Assembly (NCBI RefSeq): GCF_024679245.1
Contig: NC_090172.1
Span: 45,947,554 to 46,011,553, forward strand
Reading direction: 5' to 3'
DNA length: 64,000 nucleotides
Origin: Pseudorasbora parva
Taxonomy: Eukaryota > Chordata > Actinopteri > Cypriniformes > Gobionidae
Translations under genes and position numbers: made by a program
In this document: positions 1 to 13,149 of the stretch, in pieces
How the letters are laid out: each line of letters begins with the position of its first letter
Position numbering within the stretch: the stretch's first letter is position 1
The notes under the pieces: model-generated
Told to the model about the DNA's origin: nothing
Database searches by the model: none
Seen by the model: only the letters and a program-made list of their open reading frames with translations

Positions 1-2
1 TC

Positions 3-200
<198 letters not shown>

Positions 201-1448
201 CATTACCAGTTTTGACCACAATCTTACATACACTTCCTTTAAAATAAAAAAAATAAAAAATCAACAGGTAATTTGTGTTTTTATAACAATTCATGAAATC
301 TCTGTATTACTGCCAAGGAAATTAATACTTAACCTGCTAATTGAATTAACCGCTTGATTTAAATATAATCAAAGACTGCAAATGATATAGTAGGTTGAGA
401 ATTAACCAGCATTAACTTTTCTACCGATCTTTAAATTATCTGCTCAGAGATAGTAGAGCACCCATCATGGACAATGACGTACATGACCAACTGCTGACCA
501 CAGGGATGAGCATTATTGTTTTGAGTCTGAAATGTCCAGGGTCTATGAGAGGCTTTGGCAGTGGAAGCCAAAGCACTGCCGCTAGCTGCATTAGCCTGGA
601 CAAAGGGCATGGGCGTTCTAGGTCAACGTCTGCAGGTGAGCTAATGTCCTTCCACTGCCCACTGAGACTGCAGGGAGATGAGAGAGAGGCAGGCTGGGTA
701 ATGAAGGAAGCCCAAGGTGCCTCCAGAACTCCATCTCCAGCCCTGCCAAGTTTTCCAGCATGTGGCTCATCGTGGGACGAAAACAAATTTGACACCGGGA
801 GAGATTATTTTAACACCAAACTGTGAGTTAATCTGTTCATGTGCGTGCGGCGGCCGTGCACTCCGGCGCATGAGGGATGTGTGGGTTGCAACGGGCTGTC
901 AGGCCCAATTGCTCTCAGGCCCTTTAAAGTATGACTACTTCATTTGAAGATGTGCCATCAATTTGCACACATGGCTGAACACTTAAGCCTCACACTCTCA
1001 ATATGAATTGTTTAATACAGTCCGGTAAGTGAGAAAAAAAAAGAAGTTCCCTCAACTATTGTCTAAAGCTAGCTGCCGTAATATTATTTGTGTTATCCTT
1101 ATCAAAGAAATTGTTGGTAAAAAATAATACAAACACATTCGCAAAATCTGAGATGAGCTCCGCGGAAGCCAACAGAAGTGGACAATGAAAGTCAATGGAA
1201 GTTAATCAAGCGGGATACCGCAGCTGTGCAAACAAGCTAAGTCTGTTAGTTAGCGCAAAGGAAGGCACCAGAGACCCAGACCGCTCCGCACCCCTATTTT
1301 CTTTAGCGAGACCAAGGCCTCAATTTTAATCAGCCAATAAATTGTTTCCTGTAATTATATCAAACAGAAAGTGATCTCTAAAATTGTAGAGCGTTAATTG
1401 AAAATCAAATTTAAGAGCAAAGTTCAGCGCACCGAATGGTTTGCGAAA
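201..1448. other. Unique non-coding sequence
   Basis: Between two microsatellites. The sequence is AT-rich up to about 430 and more GC-balanced from 470 to 950. Frames of about 119 codons are open on both strands at 436-826, but neither shows a recognisable domain, splice context or coding composition. I see no repeat I can name and no gene. Confidence 0.5.
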
Positions 1449-1639
<191 letters not shown>

Positions 1640-1845
1640 TTTTATTCATGGTTCCAAAGAGCCGGAGCTTCCAGCACAACAACCCCCACCTTCATCTTCA
1701 ATGGACTGCGAGCGAAACAAAGCACTTCTTTTGTATTACACAGTAAATCAAGTGGTATTATTTTACCTCTAAAATATTCAGTCTCTCAGGCCTTTCCTCC
1801 AGTCTCTAACTATCAGTCAAACTGCTGAGGCATGATAGTGAGTGA

Positions 1846-1849
<4 letters not shown>

Positions 1850-1941
<92 letters not shown>
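1850..1941. repeat. (GA)n microsatellite
   Basis: Pure AG/GA tract of about 45 units, lying about 200 bases from the preceding GA tract. Confidence 0.97.
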
Positions 1942-1944
<3 letters not shown>

Positions 1945-2179
1945 ACTCCATCCTCCTGTAACATGTGTCTACAGCAATTTTACTCGAAAACGCAACAGAT
2001 CTGAGCCAGGGCCCCGTAACAGTATTAGTCAGTTGAAGTTAATAATTCATTAGGAGAGCTGGGAGGGCGGCTCAGCCCGTGAGTGCTGGGGTTCATGAGT
2101 TTTGCCCCCCGATCCCTCCCAACCATAACACCCCCCGCCCCGCTCACATCCACCCAGCTAATCTGCACCCACAGCTGAG

Positions 2180-2700
2180 AATGGAACAATGTGGCCGCCA
2201 TTTAGCTGGGATAAAGGCCTGATTCCTAGAAGGGTTTTTCCTTTAAGCGCACTTCAAAATCATTTAATTTCTCCCTACGACCCATAAAACAAAAATCAGT
2301 ATGTGGCGTATGACGGAGGAGGGGAAATAGCCCTGACGCCATCGTATTTCATCAAATTAAATGGTGTTTTACGTTGAGAGAAACACCCATGGAACAGTCC
2401 TGCGAGCCATCGCAGCGCTTCTTTTTATTCTTATTAATAATTCAATCTGTTTCTCCAGTAAATAAGTCCAATCCTTTGGCCTTTGTGCATATTAAGCAGA
2501 GAATATATCAGCTAAGCCACAGTGGCCTCATATGAATTCCTGTCAACCCTCTCCCGCTCAGGCCTGATTACACAATAACAATGGACAGCTAACAAACCAA
2601 ACCAATCAATAAGTTTAGGGCAGCACAGCTTGTCTTTTAGCAGTCCGAGGGAGAGAGAAAGGCCCCATATATAGCTGACAATACGATACGTTTATGAGGA
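2180..2700. promoter_or_regulatory. Candidate conserved non-coding element
   Basis: Low-repeat sequence without a coding frame, dense in developmental factor-type sites. AACAATGG at 2577-2584 fits a SOX site. CCAATCAAT at 2602-2610 fits a PBX/HOX-type site. Several TAAT/ATTA cores lie in 2260-2460. That these are functional is inference; there is no alignment behind it. Confidence 0.3.
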
Positions 2701-2922
2701 TTAAGAGTTAAGTTCTCGGCATGAGTTCTCATGTAGCCTGGAATGCTTCGACTCATGAATTGTTGCCGCTGCTAACGTTTCATCACGCACTGACCTCTGT
2801 TTAATTGGTTAGTGGCATTAGAAGACACCCCGCACTGGTGTTCCTCAGGGGGTCTCATGACTGGGGGCCATGTGTTTTGGGATATCCGCTTTCGCCCCTC
2901 TCAATCGTTAGAAGCCCCCCGC

Positions 2923-3122
2923 NNNNNNNNNNNNNNNNNNNNNNNNNNNNNNNNNNNNNNNNNNNNNNNNNNNNNNNNNNNNNNNNNNNNNNNNNNNNNN
3001 NNNNNNNNNNNNNNNNNNNNNNNNNNNNNNNNNNNNNNNNNNNNNNNNNNNNNNNNNNNNNNNNNNNNNNNNNNNNNNNNNNNNNNNNNNNNNNNNNNNN
3101 NNNNNNNNNNNNNNNNNNNNNN
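2923..3122. other. Assembly gap (200 N)
   Basis: Exactly 200 undetermined bases. The left edge reads GAAGCCCCCCGC and the right edge begins GAAGCCCCCGCTC, so nearly the same short sequence borders the gap on both sides. Apparent open frames spanning it are artefacts of the N run. Confidence 0.99.
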
Positions 3123-4016
3123 GAAGCCCCCGCTCTTCTGTCTCCGCCATGTCTTTCTGTTGCCCTTTTATAGACAATGGCAATAAGTAACTCCTGAGGT
3201 ATGGGTGTCACTTCTGCCCCCTTCTCCTCAGACACCCCACACCCCCTCAAAGCCCCAGGCCTTAGCAGACCCCCTAAATCACAGCCACTCCTGAAAGGAA
3301 ATATTAGAACTCCGCTTTTCACTCAGGCACCACCACCCAGACCAATATGAAGGAGAAATAATCAAATAAAAGGGGGTAAAACAAGAGGGCCATTGTTGAA
3401 GGAACTAACGATGGGTGAGCAGAAAAATGGCAAAAGCTGCTTTATGACAGGGCTTCAAGTTTCCACGGGTAACGGCACACACCAGACACACACTCGCACG
3501 ACCGAGCGATCACACGTGTACGTTCATGCTTGAGCATACACACACGCTTTCAAAATAAAGGCTAATAAGAAACGTAAAGGTAGGATGGAGAAAGTTAAAG
3601 CAACGGTAAAATGGTGCTATTAAAAAAAATAGTTTCTTTTTTTTTTTTACGCGTTTCTTATGAGAGTTTAAAAGGCTAATCATAAAACTGAAACAGAACA
3701 CTCAAATGCAATTATTCCAAGTGTAACAGGAAGTGTTCGCATCTAAAAGGAAATCCGTAAAAAAAAGAAAGAAATGGCTTATTGTGCATTCCAGCAGTGA
3801 GGTTTATAATAATATACTTTTATGATAATTGTGTTGGTCTCGAGTGTAAACAGAGAGTAAATAAATAAGCAAACAACACTAACAAAACAAATAAAAAGGA
3901 AAAAAAATCTTTGCACTGTTGAAAACACCCTGACAAAACTATTTCTGAATACTAATGAATACTAATGACTAATGATGGCTGGCGAGTATTCAATTATCAA
4001 TCTCATCGATACTTTA
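3123..4016. other. Unique non-coding sequence
   Basis: From the gap to the hairpin at 4017. Moderately AT-rich with short A and T runs, for example around 3628-3650. A short direct repeat of ACTAATGA words lies at 3950-3975. No gene or named repeat seen. Confidence 0.5.
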
Positions 4017-4103
4017 TTTTCAAACAACAGCACTGAATGTTAAACATAAAAACTGAGCGTTTTATCTTCGTTTTATGTTTAACATTGGGCTGTTGTTTGA
4101 AAC
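4017..4103. repeat. Near-perfect hairpin (small palindromic element)
   Basis: The left arm (4017-4052) and right arm (4071-4103) are reverse complements across about 33 bases, both containing AATGTTAAACATAAAA or its complement. They are separated by an apical stretch of roughly 18 bases. The only clear arm differences are a small bulge near ACTG and the arm tips. This could be a very short MITE, a recent inverted duplication, or a transcribed foldback. Confidence 0.8.
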
Positions 4104-4539
4104 TAGGCCTGCAGAGACTGCAGAGATTTCTGTCAAGAATTACACACACATGAACCGGTGTCCCACAGGGAGTGAGAACGGGAGTGCGAGACATACAGTG
4201 GCATGAGTTTGCATACGTGTCTTTGTGTGAGTGTCTCTTCTGACAGCAGATCACACAGGTGATGGCACAGACTCTCAAGGTCCTCACCTCCTATAATCAA
4301 CCCTCTGTCACCTGTGAAACCAGGGCTGGAAAATTATCATCCCTGCTGTAGCTGTTTAGCACCTTCAAATTATCACCTTCCATTGTACCTGAGCAGTCTA
4401 CCCATCCGTGAACAATCATCAGGACACAGGGAACAAACGTTGTCTCTTGGAACTAGGGCTTCTGATCAGAAAGTGCTACCGAGTAGAAATATCAATAGAG
4501 CACAAACATTTATTGTTAATCTATTTTGAGATCTCCTCC

Positions 4540-4720
4540 TATGGCATTATTAATTGTTTTAGAAGTAAAAAAAACAACTAAATAAATATAATTATTTAAG
4601 AATTATTATCAAAGTTTAAATATTTATTCATGAATAATATTAAATAACAATAATAATTTAATATAATAACAATTATTATTATTGAGAAATAAATAAGAAG
4701 AAAATATATTTACAGGATGG
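4540..4720. repeat. AT-rich low-complexity stretch
   Basis: Long A/T-only runs dominated by TAAT, ATTA and AATAA words with almost no G or C. No ordered repeat unit. Confidence 0.6.
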
Positions 4721-5224
4721 AAATGTACACTTATACACATATGAATAGTGATACTCTAATAGTCTGAGAAAACCCTTCACTTTTAAAAACTGTGAAAAAA
4801 CGCTAAAATTGTTAACCTTACAACCCTCAAAATCAACTTCATCACCACACATCACTCATTCCTTCACTGTCTTTAAACTGTTGCTCTATATCCAACACTT
4901 AAGATACAACACACTTTAGTGTACAAGGAGAACAACAAGTCTTTTCTAAAAGTGCACTCTGTACATCAAGCATAGCCTAATAATTATTAGAATTAGAAGA
5001 AAAACAATTCTTTGAACATTAGCTCAAGGCACCCTGTCACTATTCTCACTGTGAATGTGAGATATGTGTGTGAATGAGCGTGTATACACTCACATACTGT
5101 CCCCCTCAGCCTGTTTGGCAGCTCCTGTCCTTCTCTGTTCTTCACACACCACTTCAGAGCTGGATGGCATAACACTCCCTCAAATTCTGACACACACAAA
5201 CACACAGAAAAACACTCGAGCACA

Positions 5225-5510
5225 GGCAGGCCGTTCGTCCCAGCCACGGCACGTCTTGTCAGAACACATCCGACGGCACGCTGAACGGAGTACGCTCGCG
5301 CACATGAACGGAGCCACCGGCAGAGCAGCTGTTAAGCTCCTTCGCTCACACACACGCGCACACACACACACACACACACAGTCTCATTCGCACGCGTGTC
5401 TCTTTCAGTCCCTGTACGGCCAGAGACGATTCCGAGGCGGGAGAAAAGCAGCTCGCCCTCCCCTCTTACTTCGTCCCTCGCTCGGGGCCTTACGGGGCGG
5501 CAGTTCCCAA
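5225..5510. promoter_or_regulatory. CpG-dense patch (CpG-island-like)
   Basis: Roughly thirty CpG dinucleotides in under 300 bases (counted by eye), against a CpG-poor background. A short (CA)n run sits inside at about 5352-5380. No flanking exon was recognised. It may be a promoter of an unannotated transcript, an enhancer, or simple GC drift. Confidence 0.35.
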
Positions 5511-8500
5511 AGTGCCTGGTGTCAGTGCTGCAGTTAAGCAAACTTTACAGCCACTGAAGCCATCAAGCAACACAGCCTATTTGCTGAGCAACAGTGGAGC
5601 TTTGTGGTTTCTCTCACAGTTGACAGTAAGTTATAAGCCCTTTGTGAGTGCAGGGGAAGGAAAACAGAGATCGGAATTTGGCAGGAAAATATAATACAGA
5701 ATTCTCCTGTCTGTTGAACCTGGGTTCTTTTTTTCATTCCTTCTGTTTGTATCTCTCTCTCTCCCTTTTCCTCTCTCTCTCTCTTATTCTTTCTGTCCCT
5801 CTCTTTTTTGTGAAAACAATCAAGCATTGTTGGGGGAAAGAAAAGCAACTCTGACAGATGAAATATAGGGGGGCCCCTTTTTGGAAAAACAGTAAACAAA
5901 GCACTATTCAAGGACAGGTCCTCTCTGACATTTATAAAGATACTTTTCTTTAAAGCGGCCGACTTTATAGCAAAGGAGTCAACAAATCGAGTGTAAAATC
6001 TCCCACAGTCCACTGTGGCGGGGACAGAAGATGGAGACAGAATGAAGTGATAATGCAAAAGATAGACAGATGTAAGGGCTTTATATTGCTTATATTGTTT
6101 CACAATAAACTAATGATAAAGATGGAGGGTGATAAAATGAAGAAAAAAGGGGCGGGGGAATACGCAAAAGTGACTAGCCAAAAAAAAAAACTTTTTTCCA
6201 GACCAGCCAAAAACAGGGACAATGGCTAATTATGAGGGAGTAATTTTGCCGCCAGAGGACTGGAGAGTATGAATGGACGCATGAAAGGCTGAGGGCTATT
6301 CAAGCCCATGTCAGTGAGAACTGTATGCCTACAGTCTTCAGCCTGGAGCTCATGAGGTCATCATTGGCACTCGGTGCCCAGAAAAACTTGGGCTGGTACA
6401 ACTGCCGTTTGGACATCTGGAATGCCGGCACACAGTGCCCTGCTTTCTCCAGCCACTGTCCCCCTAATTCCTTTCTTTTCCAAAAATAGGAGGATTTTTT
6501 TTTTTCTTTTTTCGCACCAGTCACTAGTCAACCAAATTGGAAAAATTGCAGCATCTAATGAAAAGAAAAGCTGTTTTGTTCCCTTTCATTCTCTGAGATT
6601 TCTGTGGAGCATAAAAAAAAAAAAAAAAAAGGAAATTACCTTTGACACTGCTATTCTGGGTAGACAACAGCTCATTAGTTATCTATAGTCCCCTTTTATT
6701 ATTATGTTATTGTTGTATTTTATTATTATTTAATTTTTTTACTTTATTATATCATTTTGGCTGTACTCTAAACTATCATTGTTTCTTGTTCTTTCTTGTG
6801 TTCTCTTTCCTGAATCAAATGTATTATTTTTTCTCTGATATTAAAAAATGTAAAGGAGGAGGATTAGATTAGGGAGTACTGGGAGGAGATGCCAAAACGG
6901 CCACAAATTCATGTGACACGTCATTCGGAAAATCAAAACAGGGGCAGTTTGTTCGCTCCAACCTGATGAGGCCATGTAAAAGATGCCTGATGAATTGCGA
7001 GGGTCAGTCAGGACACATCTTGAAGATCTACGATTAAGCCTTATTATGTTGGGGCAAGTGACATTGATTGCCGATTTAAACCTCTGAATCTAATTCATTC
7101 TCCCGTTCAATGGAAAGCATGGGCAACCGTGTGTGGCCACGGTGACAGGTCGGACGAAAGCGGCTGAAAAAAACCCTGCTAAACGAACGGCTGGCACTCA
7201 TGTCTGTCAGGAGGTGGTTAGAAGTTCCCAACATGACTGACAGCCGATACAAAAAAGAGATAGAGAGAGAGAAGAGAGAGAGAGAACAGAGAGGGTGAGG
7301 GTGAGAGGGAGAGTCCGTCCATCGATCTGTGTAATTGCCACGAAAATCTGAGTCAGAGAGTACATGAAGGGTTGATGTTTTAGCAATGCTAAGATGGAGC
7401 GGCACAGGGAAAAAGCGGTAAAGTGAATAAGAAACATGCTGAACCACGGCCTAATAAAACCGGGAGCTGACAAGCATGGTTGAACAGAAAAATGTGCAGT
7501 AGATTTGTACCCAGGCCAGAAAGCAGGCACATTACTGGATTAGCCGCTGACTGATACAGAAAATGTCTCACCCGTCTACTATTAAACCATGAGTCTGACC
7601 AACTCGCATGCTCCCATTTCAGATAAAACAGCACAGTAGTGTCTTAAAAAGCTGGAAAAATATCTGACTGGAGTCTAGCTTAGAAAAAAAAAAAACCTCT
7701 ACGGTCTGTGACGGGCTTCCTTAGCAAGTAAGTAGCATTACAACGGTCTGCTCCATTCTGTAACACGATCCGTGCGGCAGCCGCAAGCAGTTAGAACTTA
7801 AGTGTAGTCATGTTGACTAACACCTTCGTCTCTCCTTCTTTCCTTTTTTCCACCCTGCTCTCCTTTTCCTGGCAGGGGAAGACGCATGCATCATGACAGG
7901 CTTTCAGAATGAAATCATTAACTAAATTGCTTTCTTTTAAAAAACCACAAGTGTGTGACGGGGTGGGTTGTATCTGTCTCTGGCTGCTGTCCACCACTTT
8001 TGGGTTCGGGCTCGGCCTCTGTTGTGGTTCGTTGTCGCCACAGCCATCCCACTCTCTGTGGCTGGGACTGGGCTCTGTGATTTGCCTGGGCCCCCGTATG
8101 AAATAATCGAGTAATCTCAACCCCGCTCCCCGAATTCATGAGCCCTGCCTGCCAGCAGCACAAAGAGGCCTTTTATGCTCCCGAATGTGTGTGTGTTCTC
8201 AATACTGACTGTATGGATCATCATCACTGAATCAATCAAAAACATATTAAACAAATACACGTTTTGAGCTGGGCCATTCAGCAGAGGGTTTGTGGGAAGA
8301 GTGAGTGAGCAGAGTGAGCAAATTAACACCACTTCTGTTTGTCATTGAAGCAAGGAGCAACTCGGATCGCTAACATATTTATGAACGAGAGTGTGGGGGT
8401 GTACGATGCGCTTTTCAGTCAGAAAAAAGAGAAAATTGAAAGTAAGCTATAAAACAAAAGAAAATGTCCATGTGCCCTCTGACAGGAGGTGAATAACCCA

Positions 8501-9818
8501 GGACAAAAAAGAGACTGTAGCATCTAGTCTTTGGTAACTCTCTGGCACAGAGAGACTTGAATAAGCAAAGCAAACAGAGGGAAAGTAAATAGGTAGCGAA
8601 GGCCAGACAAATATTTGATAAGAGGATAGGTATTGTGGCAGTGTGGGACGTGTGGCACAGGTCTTCCCTCCCCTCCTCCTCCCCTTTATCCCTCTCAGTT
8701 TCTGTGTGCGACGCAGCAGATGTGTCTTTCACAGCCTGCGGAGTGTGCAACCAATCCGCAAACAATAGCTAGCCACTGACAAAGGTCATCTTTCACAATC
8801 CACACGTTATCAGAGAGTAAAAAAACAGCGAGCATGCAGCTAGTCTGTGCTCGACGCACGTCGCATGGCACCCTGACTGTGTCTGTGTGTGTTTTAAACC
8901 CCTCACTACAATACAACTTGAGCTTTCTTAATAAGCCAATTACACAAGTTTAAGCCACCTCTTTGACCTCGTGTTAAGCTAACAGTTGGTGTAAACAAGT
9001 GAAATCCTATTAACCTAATAATATACACGGAACCAGGCGGCAGTGGCCAGCAGTTCAGGCGCTAAAGCCTCTCGGAGACTTAACTACAGCAAGTTTGGTC
9101 CACCAGAGCAACAGTGGCCATGAGCTTTGTGCTCCCAAACAGGGTCATAAGTTAATCCGCATCGGTTATTAGAGTACTTGTCAGAATGGATGTGCTAATT
9201 TAGCTAGCCTGTATTAAGCCTCTCCACTTAGACTCCTAAAAAACAAACACATCCTCTGTCATTACATTAATACACATTTAAGACTGGAAACTAGTAAATT
9301 AGAGCTTAAATAGACCCCATAATCCAGCAGTTACAAAGAGAGTGCCTTTTTATCTCACTAGTGCTGCGGCTAACAATTTAGCATTGTGTTGATGAGCTCG
9401 TTTCATTTACCGTGGTGGCACTTAACTTTCTAACGGTTGCTTCTATGATCACAGAGGAAAAAAACTAACTTGGGGATTTATTTTTTATGAATCCATCTTC
9501 TAAGTGTTTCCTCCTCTTGAAATCGAGAGCTGCATTATTCATAAAAGTGCTGCATTTTAAAGGCGACAAACAACACACTTTATGCAGCGCTATGAAAGCA
9601 TAATGCTGGCAGATGCTCCTTCTGTTTTGTTCTGATGTCACCTCCACAGCAAATGGAGACAGTTTTAGGGTAAATATTTAACAGTGGGCCATTTAGCTAC
9701 ATACAATTTAAGAATGCAGAGAGTGTGTGTATGTGTACTTCCCACCAGGAGTCATTTCTTGGTAGATATGATAAATATGTGTTCTGTATAATATGTGTCT
9801 GATACTGTATTCTTTCCT

Positions 9819-9822
<4 letters not shown>
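5511..9822. other. Unique non-coding sequence with short low-complexity runs
   Basis: No coding exon recognised. Low-complexity pieces are CT-rich sequence around 5750-5810, an 18-base A run at 6613-6630 and a GA-rich patch at 7258-7310. Blocks such as 8940-9660 are low-repeat and hold many TTAA/TAAT cores. The scattered open frames of 60-190 codons have no domain or splice support. Confidence 0.45.

Positions 9823-9883
<61 letters not shown>
9823..9883. repeat. (GT)n microsatellite
   Basis: Pure GT dinucleotide tract of about 30 units. Confidence 0.97.
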
Positions 9884-9886
<3 letters not shown>

Positions 9887-10020
9887 GTTTAGCTTATTTG
9901 ACTATAATATTGTAGTGCTAGAGGCATCCATGTATTCAAAGCACCGTAACTGCTTGTTTGTGTAACCACTCCCTGTGCGACTGTTTTCAGTGTTTCAAAC
10001 AAAACTGTTTTCTAACAATG

Positions 10021-10200
10021 CTAAGAATTTTGGGTTGCAGCAAATCAGCATATTAGAAAAATTTCTGAAGGGTTGTGTGAGACTGGAAGACTGAAGACTG
10101 GAATAATGACGGCTTAAAAATCAACTCGGCCATTACGGGAATAAATTATATTTAAAAAATTTATTAAATCAAATAAATGAGAGCCTTCTTTCCAGTTTAC
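10021..10200 (+). repeat. Dispersed cyprinid repeat, CAAAAGTTTGGG family, partial copy
   Basis: Contains AAATCAGCATATTAGAA followed by a CTGAAGACTGGAATAATGA block and GGAATAAATTATATTT. The same words occur in reverse complement at 27930-27990, so at least two copies are visible in this window. I recognise the family as an abundant cyprinid dispersed repeat but cannot assign a name. This copy is internal or truncated. Confidence 0.75.
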
Positions 10201-10319
10201 AAACTTTACAATAGTGTGCAAGGAATTCTGAGGATATTATTCACTGAAGATCTTCATGAATTCATGAAAACATAAAAAAAAGCATAAAAAATGCTGTTTT
10301 AAATTTACAAAAAAGCGGT

Positions 10320-10463
10320 CGTTGTATGGAAAAAAATGCAATTTGAACATCCTTCAAAATGTCTTCTTTTTGTGTTTCACAGAAAAAAAAGAAAAGTTTA
10401 GAACGAGAAGCGAAAACGTAAATGACAGAATTTTAATTTTTGGGTGAACTATCCCTTCAACGC
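10320..10463 (-). mobile_element. Dispersed repeat ending in GGGATAGTTCACCC (Angel-type), old copy
   Basis: Ends TTTGGGTGAACTATCCCTT, the reverse complement of GGGATAGTTCACCC found at 52867. It also carries a TTTGTGTTTCACAG block matching the complement of the 52940 region. In cyprinids this sequence is very abundant and I associate it with the Angel group of non-autonomous DNA elements; that name is from memory. There is no coding capacity. Confidence 0.7.

Positions 10464-11690
<1,227 letters not shown>

Positions 11691-11748
<58 letters not shown>
11691..11748. repeat. (GA)n microsatellite
   Basis: GA tract of about 28 units, fading into GA-rich sequence on the right. Confidence 0.95.
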
Positions 11749-11754
<6 letters not shown>

Positions 11755-13080
11755 GGAGAAAGGGAGCGATAAAGGGAGGAATGAAATGCCTGGAAGACAA
11801 GCTCAAGGACCAGTGAGTCATCACAGGGCAGTTTTGTTAAGACTCATTGTTGGACGATGTAAAGGACAATCATGAACCATTTGGCATGTCATAACATACT
11901 ATTGTGAGCCAAAAACAGTATTGATGTGAACGTGAACATCTGAGGCAAACTTACATTCAAGTATGAACACTTTAGAAGATGTCTATTGGTGTGAGTGCAC
12001 AATAATGGGTTGAGTCAAAAAGACTTTTGCTTAAAGTTAATTTTTAAAGAATATTGTTTTACTATATAATAGTTTATATTTATGCTTTTCATGAGTGTGT
12101 TAAAAGAGAATATATTTGAAAATTAAAATATGAAAAGATGGAAATTGAGAAAAAGTCCATTGTCAAGACACTTGTCTCCGAGGGTGGCTTAACTAAGAAC
12201 TGTTTTACATGCCAAACTGATTCTCTCAAATGAACGATAATCATAAAACAAAAATCCATTTAGAATTTTGCCGAGTCAGGTTCCGTACATGATTTGCAAA
12301 TTTTGATTTGATAAGTCAGAAATGTCCAGCCAGAAAACAAGAGGTTAACACAATTGTGCAGGTGGGTGGTGGAGTTCATCATGTGTTCACATCATTTCTT
12401 TTCCCATCCGTCTTTCAACCGTCGTCATGCAAAGCAGAGAGCTTTACAATCTCTCCCATCTGCTTGGCTCCTCCTCAGCCCTCAATAACAGTTACTCAGT
12501 AATGCCAAATTCATTAACCTGTGCTGCTGTTACAGTGGCCCTGACCATAAATTAGGTTAATGTGAGCAGACATATTCCTCTGCTAATAGGGGATATAAAA
12601 TGAAAGGGACACGGAGGGATGGAGATTGTAGATCATAAACATATTGTCCCTGACAAAAAGCTCTAATGGCTCTTTGTTCACTTGCATGACAAATGTTTTT
12701 TGAAGGACAGACAAACGGTGTGAAAATATATATATAGATATAGATATATATATAGATACACACACATTTTATATGCATATTGTAGGATTAAACTAAACAT
12801 TTTATCTTATATATTCTTACAGAAACATTTATTCCATACATTTACTTGCACCAGTATATCACATTCAAAAATGTGGGATTATACAGCATTCAAAATCTGA
12901 TGTCAAGTCTGATAAACTAGTATAAATGGGATGTCAGAATAATATTATGTGGCTACACACCTATTAATGTTGGTCAATTACTGTAAATATAGAGCGAGGA
13001 GGAACAAAAGTTATACATATGCAGAAAAAAAAGCTAAGGCCGCGGTTATCAGGTAAACAAAGTGTCAGGAACAACCAGAG
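11749..13080. other. Unique AT-rich non-coding sequence
   Basis: Mostly AT-rich sequence. A short (AT)n/(GATATA) patch lies at 12727-12757. No gene seen. Confidence 0.45.
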
Positions 13081-13149
13081 CCACGCAGAAACCTCTTCTC
13101 TCCTCTGCCCTCTCTCTCTCCCTCCCTCCCTCTCTCTCTACACCACTGC

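Noticed and set aside
2805..3322. Frames spanning the gap
   Set aside because: Most residues are unknown because of the N run.
5064..5537. 157-codon frame over the CpG patch
   Set aside because: Runs through a CA repeat and has no recognisable domain; low stop density follows from GC richness.
5534..6103. 189-codon minus-strand frame
   Set aside because: Low-complexity Lys/Arg/Glu translation of a CT-rich stretch in the middle; no domain or conserved motif.
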